Assembly (NCBI RefSeq): GCF_000005825.2
Contig: NC_013791.2
Location: forward strand, 1,674,001-1,738,000
Length of the DNA: 64,000 bases
Origin: Alkalihalophilus pseudofirmus OF4
GTDB lineage: Bacteria; Bacillota; Bacilli; Bacillales; Bacillaceae_D
Direction: 5' to 3'
The position numbers and the translations under genes are program-made. Every line of letters starts with the position of its first letter. Position 1 is the first letter of the stretch. This document shows, one piece after another, positions 9,196-17,218 of this stretch. A model generated the notes under the pieces. That model saw only the letters and a list, made by a program, of their open reading frames with translations. It did not search any database and was not told where the DNA came from.

Positions 9196-9658
9196 AAAAG
9201 TAGAAGCGGTTGCCTGGAACTTGTTCTTTCCGGGTCTTGCTCAAATCACAGTGACAAAAAGGTTAGGAAAAGGAGTCTTTTTCTTTTTACTTGCCCTGCT
9301 TATTAATATTAACGCTAGAATTAATGAAATCGTCATTCTAAGTCTTAAAGGTGAGACTCAAAGGGCTGTTGGGGTGACCGACTATCAGTGGCTCTTGTTT
9401 TACTCCTGCTTATATTTTTTTGCTTTGTGGGATGGGTATCGCGAATGCGGGGGAATAAATGAACAGTATGCTTTTATTCCTTTTGTATTTTCGGGGTATA
9501 TGACGACGATCGGTATTGTTTTTTCTCCAAGTATACATCTATCAGGCTTTTTATTAGGTCCGTTATGGCTGCCTGTTATTGTTGCGGTCATTAGTTTTTT
9601 GATAGGAATATTGCTGCGCACTATTTTATTGAAGTTACTTAAAAAACGGCCGGGTTAA
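9188..9658 (+). CDS. integral membrane protein, unknown
   Basis: A 156-residue protein with four or five membrane helices and a basic tail (LLKLLKKRPG). The ATG at 9188 follows AAAGGG and overlaps the end of the DUF3231 gene by 8 bp, so the pair is translationally coupled. The motif WNLFFPGLAQI near the N-terminus resembles the GxGQ-type entry of small TM2-like membrane proteins. No function is known; it may anchor or assist the DUF3231 partner. Confidence 0.65.
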   Translation: MNKKVEAVAWNLFFPGLAQITVTKRLGKGVFFFLLALLININARINEIVILSLKGETQRAVGVTDYQWLLFYSCLYFFALWDGYRECGGINEQYAFIPFVFSGYMTTIGIVFSPSIHLSGFLLGPLWLPVIVAVISFLIGILLRTILLKLLKKRPG

Positions 9659-9669
9659 ATTCCCGGCCG
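9641..9669 (-). terminator. intrinsic terminator between convergent genes
   Basis: A GC-rich 8 bp stem, CGGCCGGG (9647-9654) with CCCGGCCG (9662-9669), is followed on the minus strand by TTTTTT. It ends the 53-residue gene and overlaps the stop of the convergent plus-strand gene, so it probably serves both. Confidence 0.8.
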
Positions 9670-9692
9670 GCACTATGTAATGTTCTGTCCTT

Positions 9693-9854
9693 CTATTGCT
9701 CAAAATTCTTCTTTTCATATGTAAGGATAAAATAGTCAAATCTCATAGCGATATAGATCAGTACCATTGCACTTATTCCTTGCCACATCCCGCCAAAAAA
9801 TAAGCCAATGAGAGCGCCTATTAGAATATAAGAGGTTAATTGTTTACCTAGCAT
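9693..9854 (-). CDS. 53-residue membrane microprotein
   Basis: A short gene with a near-perfect ribosome binding site (AGAGGAGG six bases before the ATG) and a terminator 24 bp beyond the stop. The product has a glycine-rich helix (about 6-24, ILIGALIGLFFGGMW), then a second hydrophobic stretch (about 25-45) and a charged end (EKKNFEQ). The GxxxGxxxxGG spacing suggests tight helix packing. No family is recognised. Confidence 0.7.
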   Translation of the reverse strand: MLGKQLTSYILIGALIGLFFGGMWQGISAMVLIYIAMRFDYFILTYEKKNFEQ

Positions 9855-9878
9855 CAAGAGCCTCCTCTTTCCACAAGC

Positions 9879-10313
9879 CTAATGCTCTTTAAGAAATTTA
9901 ATTGCTTCCTCAAGTGAGTCTGAATAAAAAACTAAATGGCGTGGGCTTGTCATAACTTTTGTGGCAATCAGATCATATTCTGCAAAAGAAATAAGATTAA
10001 AGAAATGCTTGAATCTATGTTTTTTCTCTAATGCTTTCTCCTTTGCTTTAATTTCATTATGGCTAATCCTAAATAATAGATAGCTGGGCTTGGTGTAAGA
10101 GTTGAGGTTCATCTTCTCTTCAAGTTCGATTAAATACTCTTTATCGCTTGTACTTCTCGTTAAATTACACGAAAAACCTACTTTATCAACATGATCATCA
10201 ATTTTATTCATGATTTGGTCGTAATCTTCATCTGACATTTCCTGATCAGTCATAATAGCTAAACTGTACCAGATTTCCGGTTCTTTATTCGTATTCTTTC
10301 GCTTTCTAAACAT
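9879..10313 (-). CDS. hypothetical cytoplasmic protein
   Basis: A 144-residue soluble protein, basic at the start (MFRKRKNTNKEPEIWY) and charged throughout, ending in SLEEAIKFLKEH. The ATG at 10313 is preferred because GAGGAAG lies upstream of it. Another ATG at 10346 directly follows the stop of the GrpB-like gene (TAAATG) but has a poorer site. It is probably the last gene of an operon of four or five genes running from the hydrolase at 11888. I do not recognise the family. Confidence 0.6.
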   Translation of the reverse strand: MFRKRKNTNKEPEIWYSLAIMTDQEMSDEDYDQIMNKIDDHVDKVGFSCNLTRSTSDKEYLIELEEKMNLNSYTKPSYLLFRISHNEIKAKEKALEKKHRFKHFFNLISFAEYDLIATKVMTSPRHLVFYSDSLEEAIKFLKEH

Positions 10314-10346
10314 AGTAAGGGTACTTCCTCTCATAAAAGACTGCAT

Positions 10347-10868
10347 TTAACAACTTCTGTTTTTGTACCAAGCTAATGCTTTTTTCTCGAGTTCTTTAAT
10401 AAACCCGTCTTTCCCCTTTATGTACTGATTAATATTATATGGATATAGTTGAGCTAGTACTTGCTTTTGCTTCATGTATCGGCTGGCATCTTCTGCATGA
10501 TGTATAAGGTAATCTCGGAAAGCCAGATGTCTGAAGATGTGTGGGTCACCTGTTTGAAAGGTATGGATATGATGCGTTCGATCATCTACGCCTTTCATAA
10601 AGAACCTTCTTCCAGGAATTCCGTTTTCCCCGCAAGCTATGTACTCTAGCTTTGCAAATAAATCATTATATTGATCTGTCTCATTAATATCAACTACTTC
10701 CACAAGAATATCGATAACAGGTTTAGCTGCCATTTCAGGTATAGCGGTGCTGCCAATATGGCTGACTCTAATACATTGTTCACCGAGTATTTGTTGAATG
10801 TTTTCACGTTCACGATAAAAGGCATCCGGCCAGTCCTTTTGATAAGGTACTACTTGTACTTTTCTCAT
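10347..10868 (-). CDS. GrpB/UPF0157 family protein
   Basis: A 173-residue protein of the GrpB (UPF0157) family, a branch of the nucleotidyltransferase superfamily. Hallmarks are VVPYQKDWP at the start, RVSHIGSTAIPEMAAKPVIDILVE (the G-S...D-x-D core, about 35-60) and HIHTFQTGDPHIFRHLAFRDYL (about 105-125). The ATG at 10868 matches the usual family start; seven further upstream codons are open but overlap the previous gene. The biochemical function of the family is uncertain; a nucleotide transfer reaction is likely from the fold. Confidence 0.85.
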   Translation of the reverse strand: MRKVQVVPYQKDWPDAFYRERENIQQILGEQCIRVSHIGSTAIPEMAAKPVIDILVEVVDINETDQYNDLFAKLEYIACGENGIPGRRFFMKGVDDRTHHIHTFQTGDPHIFRHLAFRDYLIHHAEDASRYMKQKQVLAQLYPYNINQYIKGKDGFIKELEKKALAWYKNRSC

Positions 10869-10873
10869 TTCCC

Positions 10874-11110
10874 TTACCAATCCCTCCATTCAAACAAGAT
10901 TACATAAATCATCCCGGTCAATAAATAAGTGGTTAAAAGAGTGATGAGCAATTGAATGAGTTCATTAGTTATACCATTTGTAAGTACGTTTAATATAGCA
11001 GTGAAAACAAAATAGAGCACTGTGTATAGGACGATGCTTTGGAATTTGGTCGCTGTCTTCCTTTCAATTGTCCTGGCAATCATTAGATTGATATGAAACA
11101 CGTGAGACAT
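10874..11110 (-). CDS. small membrane protein, unknown
   Basis: A 78-residue protein with two hydrophobic helices (about 23-43 and 50-72) and a basic N-terminal part (ARTIERKTATKF). It follows the hydrolase gene by 4 bp, with a ribosome binding site overlapping that gene's stop. The GrpB-like gene begins right after it. It is therefore a member of the hydrolase-GrpB operon. The family is unknown. Confidence 0.55.
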   Translation of the reverse strand: MSHVFHINLMIARTIERKTATKFQSIVLYTVLYFVFTAILNVLTNGITNELIQLLITLLTTYLLTGMIYVILFEWRDW

Positions 11111-11114
11111 TGCT

Positions 11115-11888
11115 TTACCTGCTTTCTAAAAAATGATCAATATAAGCATTCACATCTCTTGGGTTATCTAAGTTCGTAGCATGATGAGCATGTTTTATTA
11201 CTTTTAATGTAGATTTTGGAATCATTCGATTCATGTGCACTTGCTGGTGCCGTACCAGGATATCGTATTCGCCGTATAAAATTAAGGCAGGACATAGGAT
11301 CTTCTCTAGATCTTTACTAGAATCCATTCGAGTAACAGCATCCCAAATCTTCACCCAATTTTTTCGTGGAAGCATACTGACCGTTTCTTTTATAAAAACT
11401 TTATTGTCTGGATTGTACGTTGAAAAAAAGCGCGCTTGCAATCTGGCAAAAATACTCATAGATAGATAACGATTTGATACTAGGTTCATTGGATAGAGCC
11501 ACTTCTCGACCCAATTGAACTGACTCGTAAACGGGGCACCAATTAAAATGATTGAATCAACTCGCTGGGGATACCTAATAGCAGTTTGGATCGAAATATG
11601 TCCTCCCATAGAAAGCCCGCATAAGGTTGCTTTTTCTATCCCTAAATGATCTAGTAAACCGATCAAATCACGTGATAAATCCTCTGTATCAATTCTTCCA
11701 GGCGGAAGGGTAGATTCCCCATGCCCTCGGACGTCCCATACGATTACTTGATAATGGTTTGAGAAATACTCTACTTGAGGATCCCAGAGTTTATGGTTCC
11801 AGGAAGCCCCGTGCGTAAAAACGATCGGCTCACCTTCTCCATGAACTTCATAATACAGCTCAACATTATTTACGTTACAAGCAGGCAT
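11115..11888 (-). CDS. alpha/beta hydrolase
   Basis: A 257-residue alpha/beta hydrolase. The oxyanion segment is FTHGASWNHKLWDPQ (about 24-38), and VWDVRGHGES (about 50-59) is a further signature. The nucleophile elbow is GLSMGG (Ser near 94), the acid is in LILYGEYDILV and the base is His in KHAHHATNLDNP near the end. All catalytic positions are present. It starts after GGGAGGAG and leads an operon with a small membrane protein, GrpB and a hypothetical protein. Length and motifs suggest an esterase- or lactonase-like enzyme; substrate unknown. Confidence 0.85.
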   Translation of the reverse strand: MPACNVNNVELYYEVHGEGEPIVFTHGASWNHKLWDPQVEYFSNHYQVIVWDVRGHGESTLPPGRIDTEDLSRDLIGLLDHLGIEKATLCGLSMGGHISIQTAIRYPQRVDSIILIGAPFTSQFNWVEKWLYPMNLVSNRYLSMSIFARLQARFFSTYNPDNKVFIKETVSMLPRKNWVKIWDAVTRMDSSKDLEKILCPALILYGEYDILVRHQQVHMNRMIPKSTLKVIKHAHHATNLDNPRDVNAYIDHFLESR

Positions 11889-11980
11889 CTGTATCTCCTC
11901 CCTTAATGTTGTATGCGACTATAATCTTCTCCAGGTTTCTTTATTCTACTTTAGTGACAAAATAAATTAGAAATCAGTTC

Positions 11981-12250
11981 CTACATCCAAAAAGCAAAAT
12001 AACACCAGACTATGACGAGGACGGCGCTTAGTAAGATCGTCCACCATTTCTCACTGCGAATATATGCCTCTATTCCGTTCACTAGTGACATAACGATTAA
12101 AACATAGAAGACAAGATTGGCGTAAATGCCTTCAAAGCTATTCATGAAGCCTAGAATGAGTGCAGCGATGGTTGCAAACAGTAATAATGTATGGATAATT
12201 GCAAAAGGAGTACTAACAGGATCTTTTTGATCTTTAAATAACTGTCCCAT
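11981..12250 (-). CDS. small three-helix membrane protein
   Basis: An 89-residue protein with three hydrophobic helices (about 17-37, 42-61 and 69-88) and a short polar N-terminus (MGQLFKDQKDP). The ATG is preceded by GAGATGATAAA. It stands alone downstream of repeat copy B. The family is not recognised. Confidence 0.55.
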   Translation of the reverse strand: MGQLFKDQKDPVSTPFAIIHTLLLFATIAALILGFMNSFEGIYANLVFYVLIVMSLVNGIEAYIRSEKWWTILLSAVLVIVWCYFAFWM

Positions 12251-12313
12251 TTTATCATCTCTTTCTATTTAAGCAGTTAATTAACTCAGGGAAATGAGTC
12301 AGTTGGGTGCTTC

Positions 12314-12478
12314 ATTGTATTTTTTAAATGTGCAATTATTCGTATTTATTTCATTATTGTTTTATGTCGATAATGATTGCGTCAGTTAGCGCTTATTGCG
12401 CCTGTTCAAACAATAATAGTGTAAATGTCCTCTTCAATTGTATCTTCTTTTTCATTTATTGCGCCGGTCCACACTCAT
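12314..12478 (+). repeat. 21-bp-period repeat array, copy B (8 units)
   Basis: Units with reference G (or aligned base) at 12317, 12338, 12359, 12379, 12398, 12419, 12440 and 12461, giving steps of 21,21,20,19,21,21,21. The first unit reads ATTGTAT, the second to last ATTGTAT and the last ATTGCGCC, as in the other copies. One unit ahead of the 19 bp step is missing, and the second unit is the least well conserved. It begins about 60 bp beyond the start codon of the 89-residue gene and ends 8 bp from the stop of the DUF3139 gene. Confidence 0.8.
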
Positions 12479-12485
12479 GAATGAT

Positions 12486-12905
12486 TCAATCTCGGTTATC
12501 AAAGTACCCTATACAATCCTCTTCACTATGTTTTGTTTCGTCCGTAGTCATTTCTCCATAATGACGGGGAGCGATCAACGTTTCCTTCTGGCAAAATTGA
12601 ACAACGTTTTTTCCTTTTTTCGTGAATCCATATAAATATTCAAGCTGAGGCTCGTCTGCAAACACAACTTTGTAATGACCATGATAGACATCATTATTTA
12701 TAGGATGTTTTGGCTGTAGATATGCTTGCTCGATAATATCTTCCTCTGGATAACCGAGTTCTACTAAATGCTGAGGGATATGCTTGTTTACAAGGTATTT
12801 GTGATAAGGGTTTCCGTTATTTAAGATGTAAAATAAGCTGATAGGTATTAGAATCACGGCCGCTGCCAACAGACTAAACATGATTAATAAAATTCTCTTG
12901 ACCAT
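12486..12905 (-). CDS. DUF3139-like membrane-anchored protein
   Basis: A 139-residue protein with one N-terminal membrane helix (about 4-29) and an extracellular domain containing YHKYLVNKHIPQHLVELGY. This matches the layout of DUF3139 proteins of Bacillaceae. The ATG at 12905 is chosen because GAGG lies 7 bp before it; it overlaps the stop of the upstream gene by one base (TGATG). Two cysteines (in VQFCQKE and EEDCIGY) might form a bond outside the cell. Function unknown. Confidence 0.65.
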   Translation of the reverse strand: MVKRILLIMFSLLAAAVILIPISLFYILNNGNPYHKYLVNKHIPQHLVELGYPEEDIIEQAYLQPKHPINNDVYHGHYKVVFADEPQLEYLYGFTKKGKNVVQFCQKETLIAPRHYGEMTTDETKHSEEDCIGYFDNRD

Positions 12906-13165
12906 CAATCTTCCTCACTCAACCCATCCACATACTTTTTGCCTTCGACTAGAGATAGACCTAATTCATCCCTGGCTAATTTAACCGCTTCTACCCTTTG
13001 TCCTTTCTTAAGTAGTTCACGAATCTCATCATCAACTGGCAAACCTGTTACACCAACTTGATCCGAGATTTGATCTAACTTATATTCTATTTTTTTAAGC
13101 CGCCTATCCGTGGTGCTAATTGATAATAAAATGAAGCTTAAAATGAATAAGATAATATAGTCCAT
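12905..13165 (-). CDS. single-helix protein with bL12-like C-terminal domain
   Basis: An 86-residue protein with one N-terminal membrane helix (about 2-18), a charged linker (DRRLKKIEYKLDQI) and a C-terminal module. That module (about 45-82, EIRELLKKGQRVEAVKLARDELG then LVEGKKYVDGL) has the helix pattern of the ribosomal bL12 C-terminal domain found in many small Bacillus proteins. AAGGAGG precedes the ATG. It overlaps the DUF3139-like gene by one base, so the two are coupled. Function unknown; a protein-binding role is plausible. Confidence 0.7.
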   Translation of the reverse strand: MDYIILFILSFILLSISTTDRRLKKIEYKLDQISDQVGVTGLPVDDEIRELLKKGQRVEAVKLARDELGLSLVEGKKYVDGLSEED

Positions 13166-13180
13166 GAAATCGCCTCCTTA

Positions 13181-13534
13181 TCACCATCCCAAAAAGTAAA
13201 CACCGCTTCCGTATACACTTAAGCCTATGGCACCCATAACAACTATTCCACTGAGCCCTCGATTTTTCTCCCACATTAAGAATCCTTGTCCGACAAGGTA
13301 GCCTGTGATAAACCAAGTGCCGATTAAACTAATAAAGGGTCTGCTAATGACAGTGCCAATAAACATGAGCAAGGTCCCCATTACTCCTAAACCGGCAACT
13401 ACCACAATCATTGGCTTAGTCTTTAATTCACTTTTCAACTCTGATTTTTCATCAGGAGTCATTTTATCGGGTTCAGACGTAAAGATATATACTAGGACCC
13501 AAATAATAAATATGATAAAGAGTAAATCTCCCAT
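13181..13534 (-). CDS. small multi-helix membrane protein
   Basis: A 117-residue protein with about four hydrophobic helices and a charged cytoplasmic loop (KMTPDEKSELKSELKTK) after the first. The ATG at 13534 follows GAGG at 8 bp; a longer open frame upstream lacks a site. It lies 15 bp upstream of the bL12-like gene and probably leads a three-gene operon with it and the DUF3139-like gene. The family is unknown. Confidence 0.6.
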   Translation of the reverse strand: MGDLLFIIFIIWVLVYIFTSEPDKMTPDEKSELKSELKTKPMIVVVAGLGVMGTLLMFIGTVISRPFISLIGTWFITGYLVGQGFLMWEKNRGLSGIVVMGAIGLSVYGSGVYFLGW

Positions 13535-13680
13535 AAATGCTGCCTCACTTCCTGCTTCCACAAACGAGGGTGTAATACCAATCTCTTAAAAATACCAATT
13601 ACTTGTCATTCTACCATAATCACACCAAATCAATTCTAAAGAAAACATAAAGGATGGAATGGATGCAAAACATCTTTTCA

Positions 13681-13711
13681 AAAAAAGAGCAGCCGCATAT
13701 TTCGCAGCTGC
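13681..13711 (-). terminator. intrinsic terminator downstream of the HPP gene
   Basis: An 8 bp stem with one G-U pair (13689-13696 with 13704-13711) is followed on the minus strand by TCTTTTTTT. A 66-codon open frame runs across the hairpin, which argues that the frame is not a gene. Confidence 0.7.
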
Positions 13712-13843
13712 ACGACTCGCCCTTCTTAGCCCTAAATTTTTGTGAATCTGTTCATATATATTCCCCTGATTCGCTTTATGCTTCAACTATATCCCAGAAT
13801 TAGAGCTGTTTTTCACAAATCAAGCAAATTTAGGCTTTTCCTG

Positions 13844-14398
13844 CTAAATCCATTGCTTAGGGTACTGCCTATCTTTGAAAAAATTATTGTATAGGACGGA
13901 AATGATAATCAGTACAATCGAGGTAACGGCTATGGTGACTAAGAAGCCCCAGCCTGCTTGTGTGTTAATAGCAACCATACCGCTTGCCGCTGCCGGAGGA
14001 TGCACAAGCTTCATGACTATCATTAAAAATAATATCACGGCCAATGTGATCCCAATTGTTAAATGATTTCTACCAAAGATATCCCAGATTGATAGTGCGG
14101 TTATTGAGGCTATTAAATGACCGCCGAATATTTGTCTTGGCTGCGAAAACGGACCTGCATGAGCTGCAAAAACAAGTAAGCAGCTAGCTCCCATTGGCCC
14201 TAAAATCATCGGGTACCCTAAGAGCATTGCAATTCCACTAATAACAAGGATAGCAATAAAACTGCCTGCTGCACTAACCATGCTATCTTTAATAGGAACA
14301 CTAGAGGTTCTAACTTGATCGCCTTTCATTTTGCTAAAGTAATGATAAAGCGTTGTGTAAGCAGTTTGAGTTTGCTCTTTCTTTATGTCTCTCTCCAC
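13844..14398 (-). CDS. HPP family membrane protein
   Basis: A 184-residue integral membrane protein of the HPP family, named for the motif seen here as KLVHPPAAASG (about 132-142). It has four to five helices, with LGYPMILGPMGASCLLVFAAH in an earlier conserved segment. The start is a GTG with GGGGAGAGAGAT ahead. In cyanobacteria and plants, members transport nitrite into plastids or cells. Most bacterial members, including this CBS-less type, have no tested substrate. Confidence 0.85.
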   Translation of the reverse strand: MERDIKKEQTQTAYTTLYHYFSKMKGDQVRTSSVPIKDSMVSAAGSFIAILVISGIAMLLGYPMILGPMGASCLLVFAAHAGPFSQPRQIFGGHLIASITALSIWDIFGRNHLTIGITLAVILFLMIVMKLVHPPAAASGMVAINTQAGWGFLVTIAVTSIVLIIISVLYNNFFKDRQYPKQWI

Positions 14399-14490
14399 AT
14401 CTCTCTCCCCTTTTAATACTGTAAATCAATAAATATGTCCTTAAACAGTGTATAGGATATAGCAAGAGGATGTAACCCAATAAATATACT

Positions 14491-14652
14491 TTAAGTGTTG
14501 TTTTCTTTCTTTAGTGAATTAAGTTTATCCTCGATCCGCTGCAGCTGTTTGTTTCGTTTGATTGATTGTCTTATAAAGAATATCACCACTGCTGGAATGG
14601 CAATCAATGTGATTAGAGCAATGAATTGATATAAGATGGTTCCCCAGTCCAT
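14491..14652 (-). CDS. DUF4083-like membrane microprotein
   Basis: A 53-residue protein with one membrane helix (about 7-29) and a charged amphipathic tail (KRNKQLQRIEDKLNSLKKE). GGGGGAGGGAAAAT precedes the ATG. Size and layout match DUF4083 proteins of Bacillaceae. A similar protein is encoded at 40155-40331. It lies 25 bp downstream of a 90-residue membrane protein gene. Function unknown. Confidence 0.7.
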   Translation of the reverse strand: MDWGTILYQFIALITLIAIPAVVIFFIRQSIKRNKQLQRIEDKLNSLKKENNT

Positions 14653-14677
14653 ATTTTCCCTCCCCCTGTATTTAACG

Positions 14678-14950
14678 TTAATCTTTTGGCAGTTTTCTTT
14701 CTACGAGTTTCCACATAACCCAGCCAAATAAGAGTCCGCCAATTAGAAATGCAAATAAAATAGAAGCGAAATCGATGATCCATCCATTTGTTATATACAT
14801 TGAAAGATTCATTCCATGTTCAATAAAGTTCATAAATAAATAGAAAAGAACAGCTGTAGTAATTCCCCAGCTCAACACACCTTCTGTCAAAATAAAATGC
14901 CATTTCCCCTTATTTTTAATTTCTTCTAAAGTTTTCTTTTGCCTAAACAA
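14678..14950 (-). CDS. small two-helix membrane protein
   Basis: A 90-residue protein starting at a TTG with GGTGAAATGA ahead. It has a basic N-terminus (RQKKTLEEIKNKGKW) and two helices (about 24-45 and 58-80). The second contains GGLLFGW, a tight-packing glycine pattern. It sits just upstream of the DUF4083-like gene and may share its transcript. The family is unknown. Confidence 0.5.
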   Translation of the reverse strand: MFRQKKTLEEIKNKGKWHFILTEGVLSWGITTAVLFYLFMNFIEHGMNLSMYITNGWIIDFASILFAFLIGGLLFGWVMWKLVERKLPKD

Positions 14951-14970
14951 TCATTTCACCGCCAACTGCT

Positions 14971-15111
14971 TTAATTCATATCCCCAATATAAACGGGAGA
15001 CTGTATTCCCTGTACGTATAGATAGAAGCATTCTTCATTCATTTGATTTTTAGTAAGTAACACACTTCCTTTTTGGATAATGATGACCTTAGCAGAGCTT
15101 CGTATATTCAT
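14971..15111 (-). pseudogene. NUDIX hydrolase remnant (N-terminal fragment)
   Basis: A 46-codon frame that starts with the typical first strand of a NUDIX hydrolase (MNIRSSAKVIIIQ, then VLLTKNQ and FYLYVQG). It then loses the family pattern and stops. The ATG at 15111 is preceded by GGAG at 6 bp, so expression signals survive. A normal protein is about 150 residues and would continue into a glycine-rich NUDIX box, of which nothing is visible. I read it as the stub of a deleted gene that followed the GNAT gene in an operon. Confidence 0.55.
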
Positions 15112-15112
15112 G

Positions 15113-15637
15113 TCAGTCTCCTTTAAACAAATCAAGATGATCCCAGCCGTATACGAGATCAATTATCTTTTCGCCTCTAATCTCTCCTTCTACTCGATCT
15201 ATCAGCTTGCCGCCAATCGCTTCATAAAAGTAGCGTGATGGATTACCTTCTAAGACAAGACAAAGCATAGATTGATAGCCGGAACATATCATTTCATCTA
15301 CCACTTGACGCACTAGGTGCACACCTATTCCCTGCCCTTGATAATCCTTTAAAAGATAGATGATATGTAGTTCTCCATCATAACCTTCATAATTTCCGCT
15401 TCGCTCTTTTCCTCCAGCAGCAAAGCCAATCACTTCACTGTTATCATTTTCTGCAACAAACACATGGCCTGTTGGGATTTGCTTAATCCAAGACTTCTCG
15501 CGTTCTTCATAAGAGAGACCTGCTAATAATTTATCAGAAAATAATCCTTTGTAAGTCGTTCGCCAACTGGCTACATGGACTTTTGCAATGCCTGCTGCAT
15601 CAGCTACGTTCGCTTTTCGTATATTCAACAGTCCCAC
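15113..15637 (-). CDS. GNAT family N-acetyltransferase
   Basis: A 174-residue acetyltransferase of the GNAT fold. The N-terminal NIRKANVADAAGIAKVHVASW is typical, and the acetyl-CoA loop is seen as YQGQGIGVHLVRQVV (about 99-113, the Q/R-x-x-G-x-G/A motif). The last strand is SRYFYEAIGGKLIDR. All core elements are present. The substrate is unknown; close Bacillus relatives are uncharacterised. The NUDIX remnant begins 2 bp downstream. Confidence 0.85.
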   Translation of the reverse strand: MGLLNIRKANVADAAGIAKVHVASWRTTYKGLFSDKLLAGLSYEEREKSWIKQIPTGHVFVAENDNSEVIGFAAGGKERSGNYEGYDGELHIIYLLKDYQGQGIGVHLVRQVVDEMICSGYQSMLCLVLEGNPSRYFYEAIGGKLIDRVEGEIRGEKIIDLVYGWDHLDLFKGD

Positions 15638-15678
15638 CCCCTTCTATATTTTACCACTTCAAATAAGGTAATCCTACT

Positions 15679-17091
15679 TTAAATGTTCTTCAGCATTTCC
15701 CCTAGTTTACGAATACCAGCCTCTATTTCTTCGTATGCGGCAAAGCCGTAAGAAAGTCTAATGTATTGTGTTGAGTGCTTGTCATAAATATTTCCAGGGT
15801 TGATGAGGATTCCTGCAGTTAGTGCTTTTTCAAAAAGGTGTTTATTTTGAATAGGCGGCAGGAACTTTAACCAGATGAAAAAGCCCCCTTTTGGTACTTC
15901 CCATTCTGCCACGGTGCTAAGATGTTTGGATAGAGCGTTTAAAGTCATATCCCTTCGAACCTTAAGTTCTTGTCTTACTTTGGCTAAATGGAGTTCGTAA
16001 TTCTCGCTCTTAAGCCATTCAGCTGCTACGTGCTGGGAGAGTGAGCTTGAGCCGTAATCCGTTTGCATTTTTAAATCGGCTAAGCGGTCAATCACAGATT
16101 CTGGTCCGACAACCCAGCCGATCCTAAGTCCAGGTGCAAGTGTTTTTGATAAGCTGCCTACATACAGAACATTTCCATATGTATCACTTGCTTTCAGCGG
16201 TTTAGGCGGCTTTTCATCGATCCATAAATCACCGTATACATCATCCTCAATGATTGGTATTTGCTCGTCCTCACATAGCTGCATTAAATGTTCACGTCTT
16301 CTTTCGCTCATTACATAGCCGGTTGGATTATGAAAAGTCGGGATGGTATATAAAACAGAATGTGCTTTTGTGTTATGCAGATCTTTCATACCTTTAGGAA
16401 TAGGGCCTTCTAAGTCTGCAGGTATAGTTGCTAATTTCATCCCGCCTGATTGAAAGATCGAGAGGGATAGTACATAAGAAGGCCTTTCAACGTAAACAGT
16501 TGAGCCCTTATTTAATAGTCCAATTGATATTAGCTGCAATGCCTGGAGGGCGCCGGATACAATTAATACAGACGATGGTGATGCTTGAATCCCTTTTGAT
16601 TTAAGCTGATGGCATATTGTCTCTCGTAACTTTAGATTTCCTTTAGGTTCCTCATAACCCAGTGAATAAAAAGTTGAGGAGACGTTCTGCACTATATTCT
16701 GAAACGCTGCTTTAGGAAATAAATCAGGGGAAAGCTCGCTTTTTCCTAGTTGAATAAGTTCTTCTTTTGCCTCTAATTCATTGATCATTTTGACCGTTTT
16801 CATACTTTCCTTATGCATACCTAGCGTTATATTGCCGCTCCAATTAATCGGTTTATCTACTTTCATAAGAGACCAAGTATTATTGGCGACAATCGTTCCT
16901 TTGCCTACGTGTGACACTAGCAACCCGTCAGCTTTTAATTCTTCAATCGCAGTGATAATGGTGCTTCTATTAACTTGAAAAAGCTTAGCTAACTCACGCT
17001 GGCTCGGAATTTGGCTGCCGATGGTCCATTCGCCGCCTGTAATTTTTGCGGTGATTAAATTCATCACCTGCTTATATTTTGATTGCTTCAC
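15679..17091 (-). CDS. MocR-family transcriptional regulator (GntR + aminotransferase)
   Basis: A 470-residue fusion of a GntR-type winged helix (about 1-70, RELAKLFQVNRSTIITAIEEL) to a class I aminotransferase fold (about 110-465). The PLP lysine is in VGSLSKTLAPGLRIGW (Lys316), the HNPTGYV loop is present, and EDDVYGDLW carries the PLP-binding aspartate. In known members (GabR, PdxR) the aminotransferase part senses amino acids or PLP and the N-terminus controls a divergent gene. Here the divergent neighbour is an EamA exporter, its likely target. Confidence 0.9.
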   Translation of the reverse strand: MKQSKYKQVMNLITAKITGGEWTIGSQIPSQRELAKLFQVNRSTIITAIEELKADGLLVSHVGKGTIVANNTWSLMKVDKPINWSGNITLGMHKESMKTVKMINELEAKEELIQLGKSELSPDLFPKAAFQNIVQNVSSTFYSLGYEEPKGNLKLRETICHQLKSKGIQASPSSVLIVSGALQALQLISIGLLNKGSTVYVERPSYVLSLSIFQSGGMKLATIPADLEGPIPKGMKDLHNTKAHSVLYTIPTFHNPTGYVMSERRREHLMQLCEDEQIPIIEDDVYGDLWIDEKPPKPLKASDTYGNVLYVGSLSKTLAPGLRIGWVVGPESVIDRLADLKMQTDYGSSSLSQHVAAEWLKSENYELHLAKVRQELKVRRDMTLNALSKHLSTVAEWEVPKGGFFIWLKFLPPIQNKHLFEKALTAGILINPGNIYDKHSTQYIRLSYGFAAYEEIEAGIRKLGEMLKNI

Positions 17092-17113
17092 TTGGTACCC
17101 TCCTTACATTCAA

Positions 17114-17199
17114 ATTGGTTGGGTTTTTATTTTCTGACTGGTTGGAGACATTGTACCATCTGCCTTCTACAATAGAAATCAATGAGACAGATTGGTTGG
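17114..17199. promoter_or_regulatory. divergent promoter region with three TTGGTTGG-like repeats
   Basis: Between the MocR gene and the exporter gene lie ATTGGTTGG (17114-17122), ACTGGTTGG (17137-17145) and ATTGGTTGG again (17191-17199). All are in the same orientation, 23 and 54 bp apart. The outer two are identical. Direct repeats with helical spacing are the usual operator form for MocR regulators. The assignment as operators is inferred. Confidence 0.55.
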
Positions 17200-17218
17200 T
17201 AATTTAAGGGGGATATAT

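Noticed and set aside
13586-13786. 66-codon minus-strand frame
   Set aside because: An intrinsic terminator lies inside it and no ribosome binding site precedes it.
15679-17091. MocR protein as a metabolic aminotransferase
   Set aside because: The N-terminal winged helix and the divergent target gene point to a regulator.
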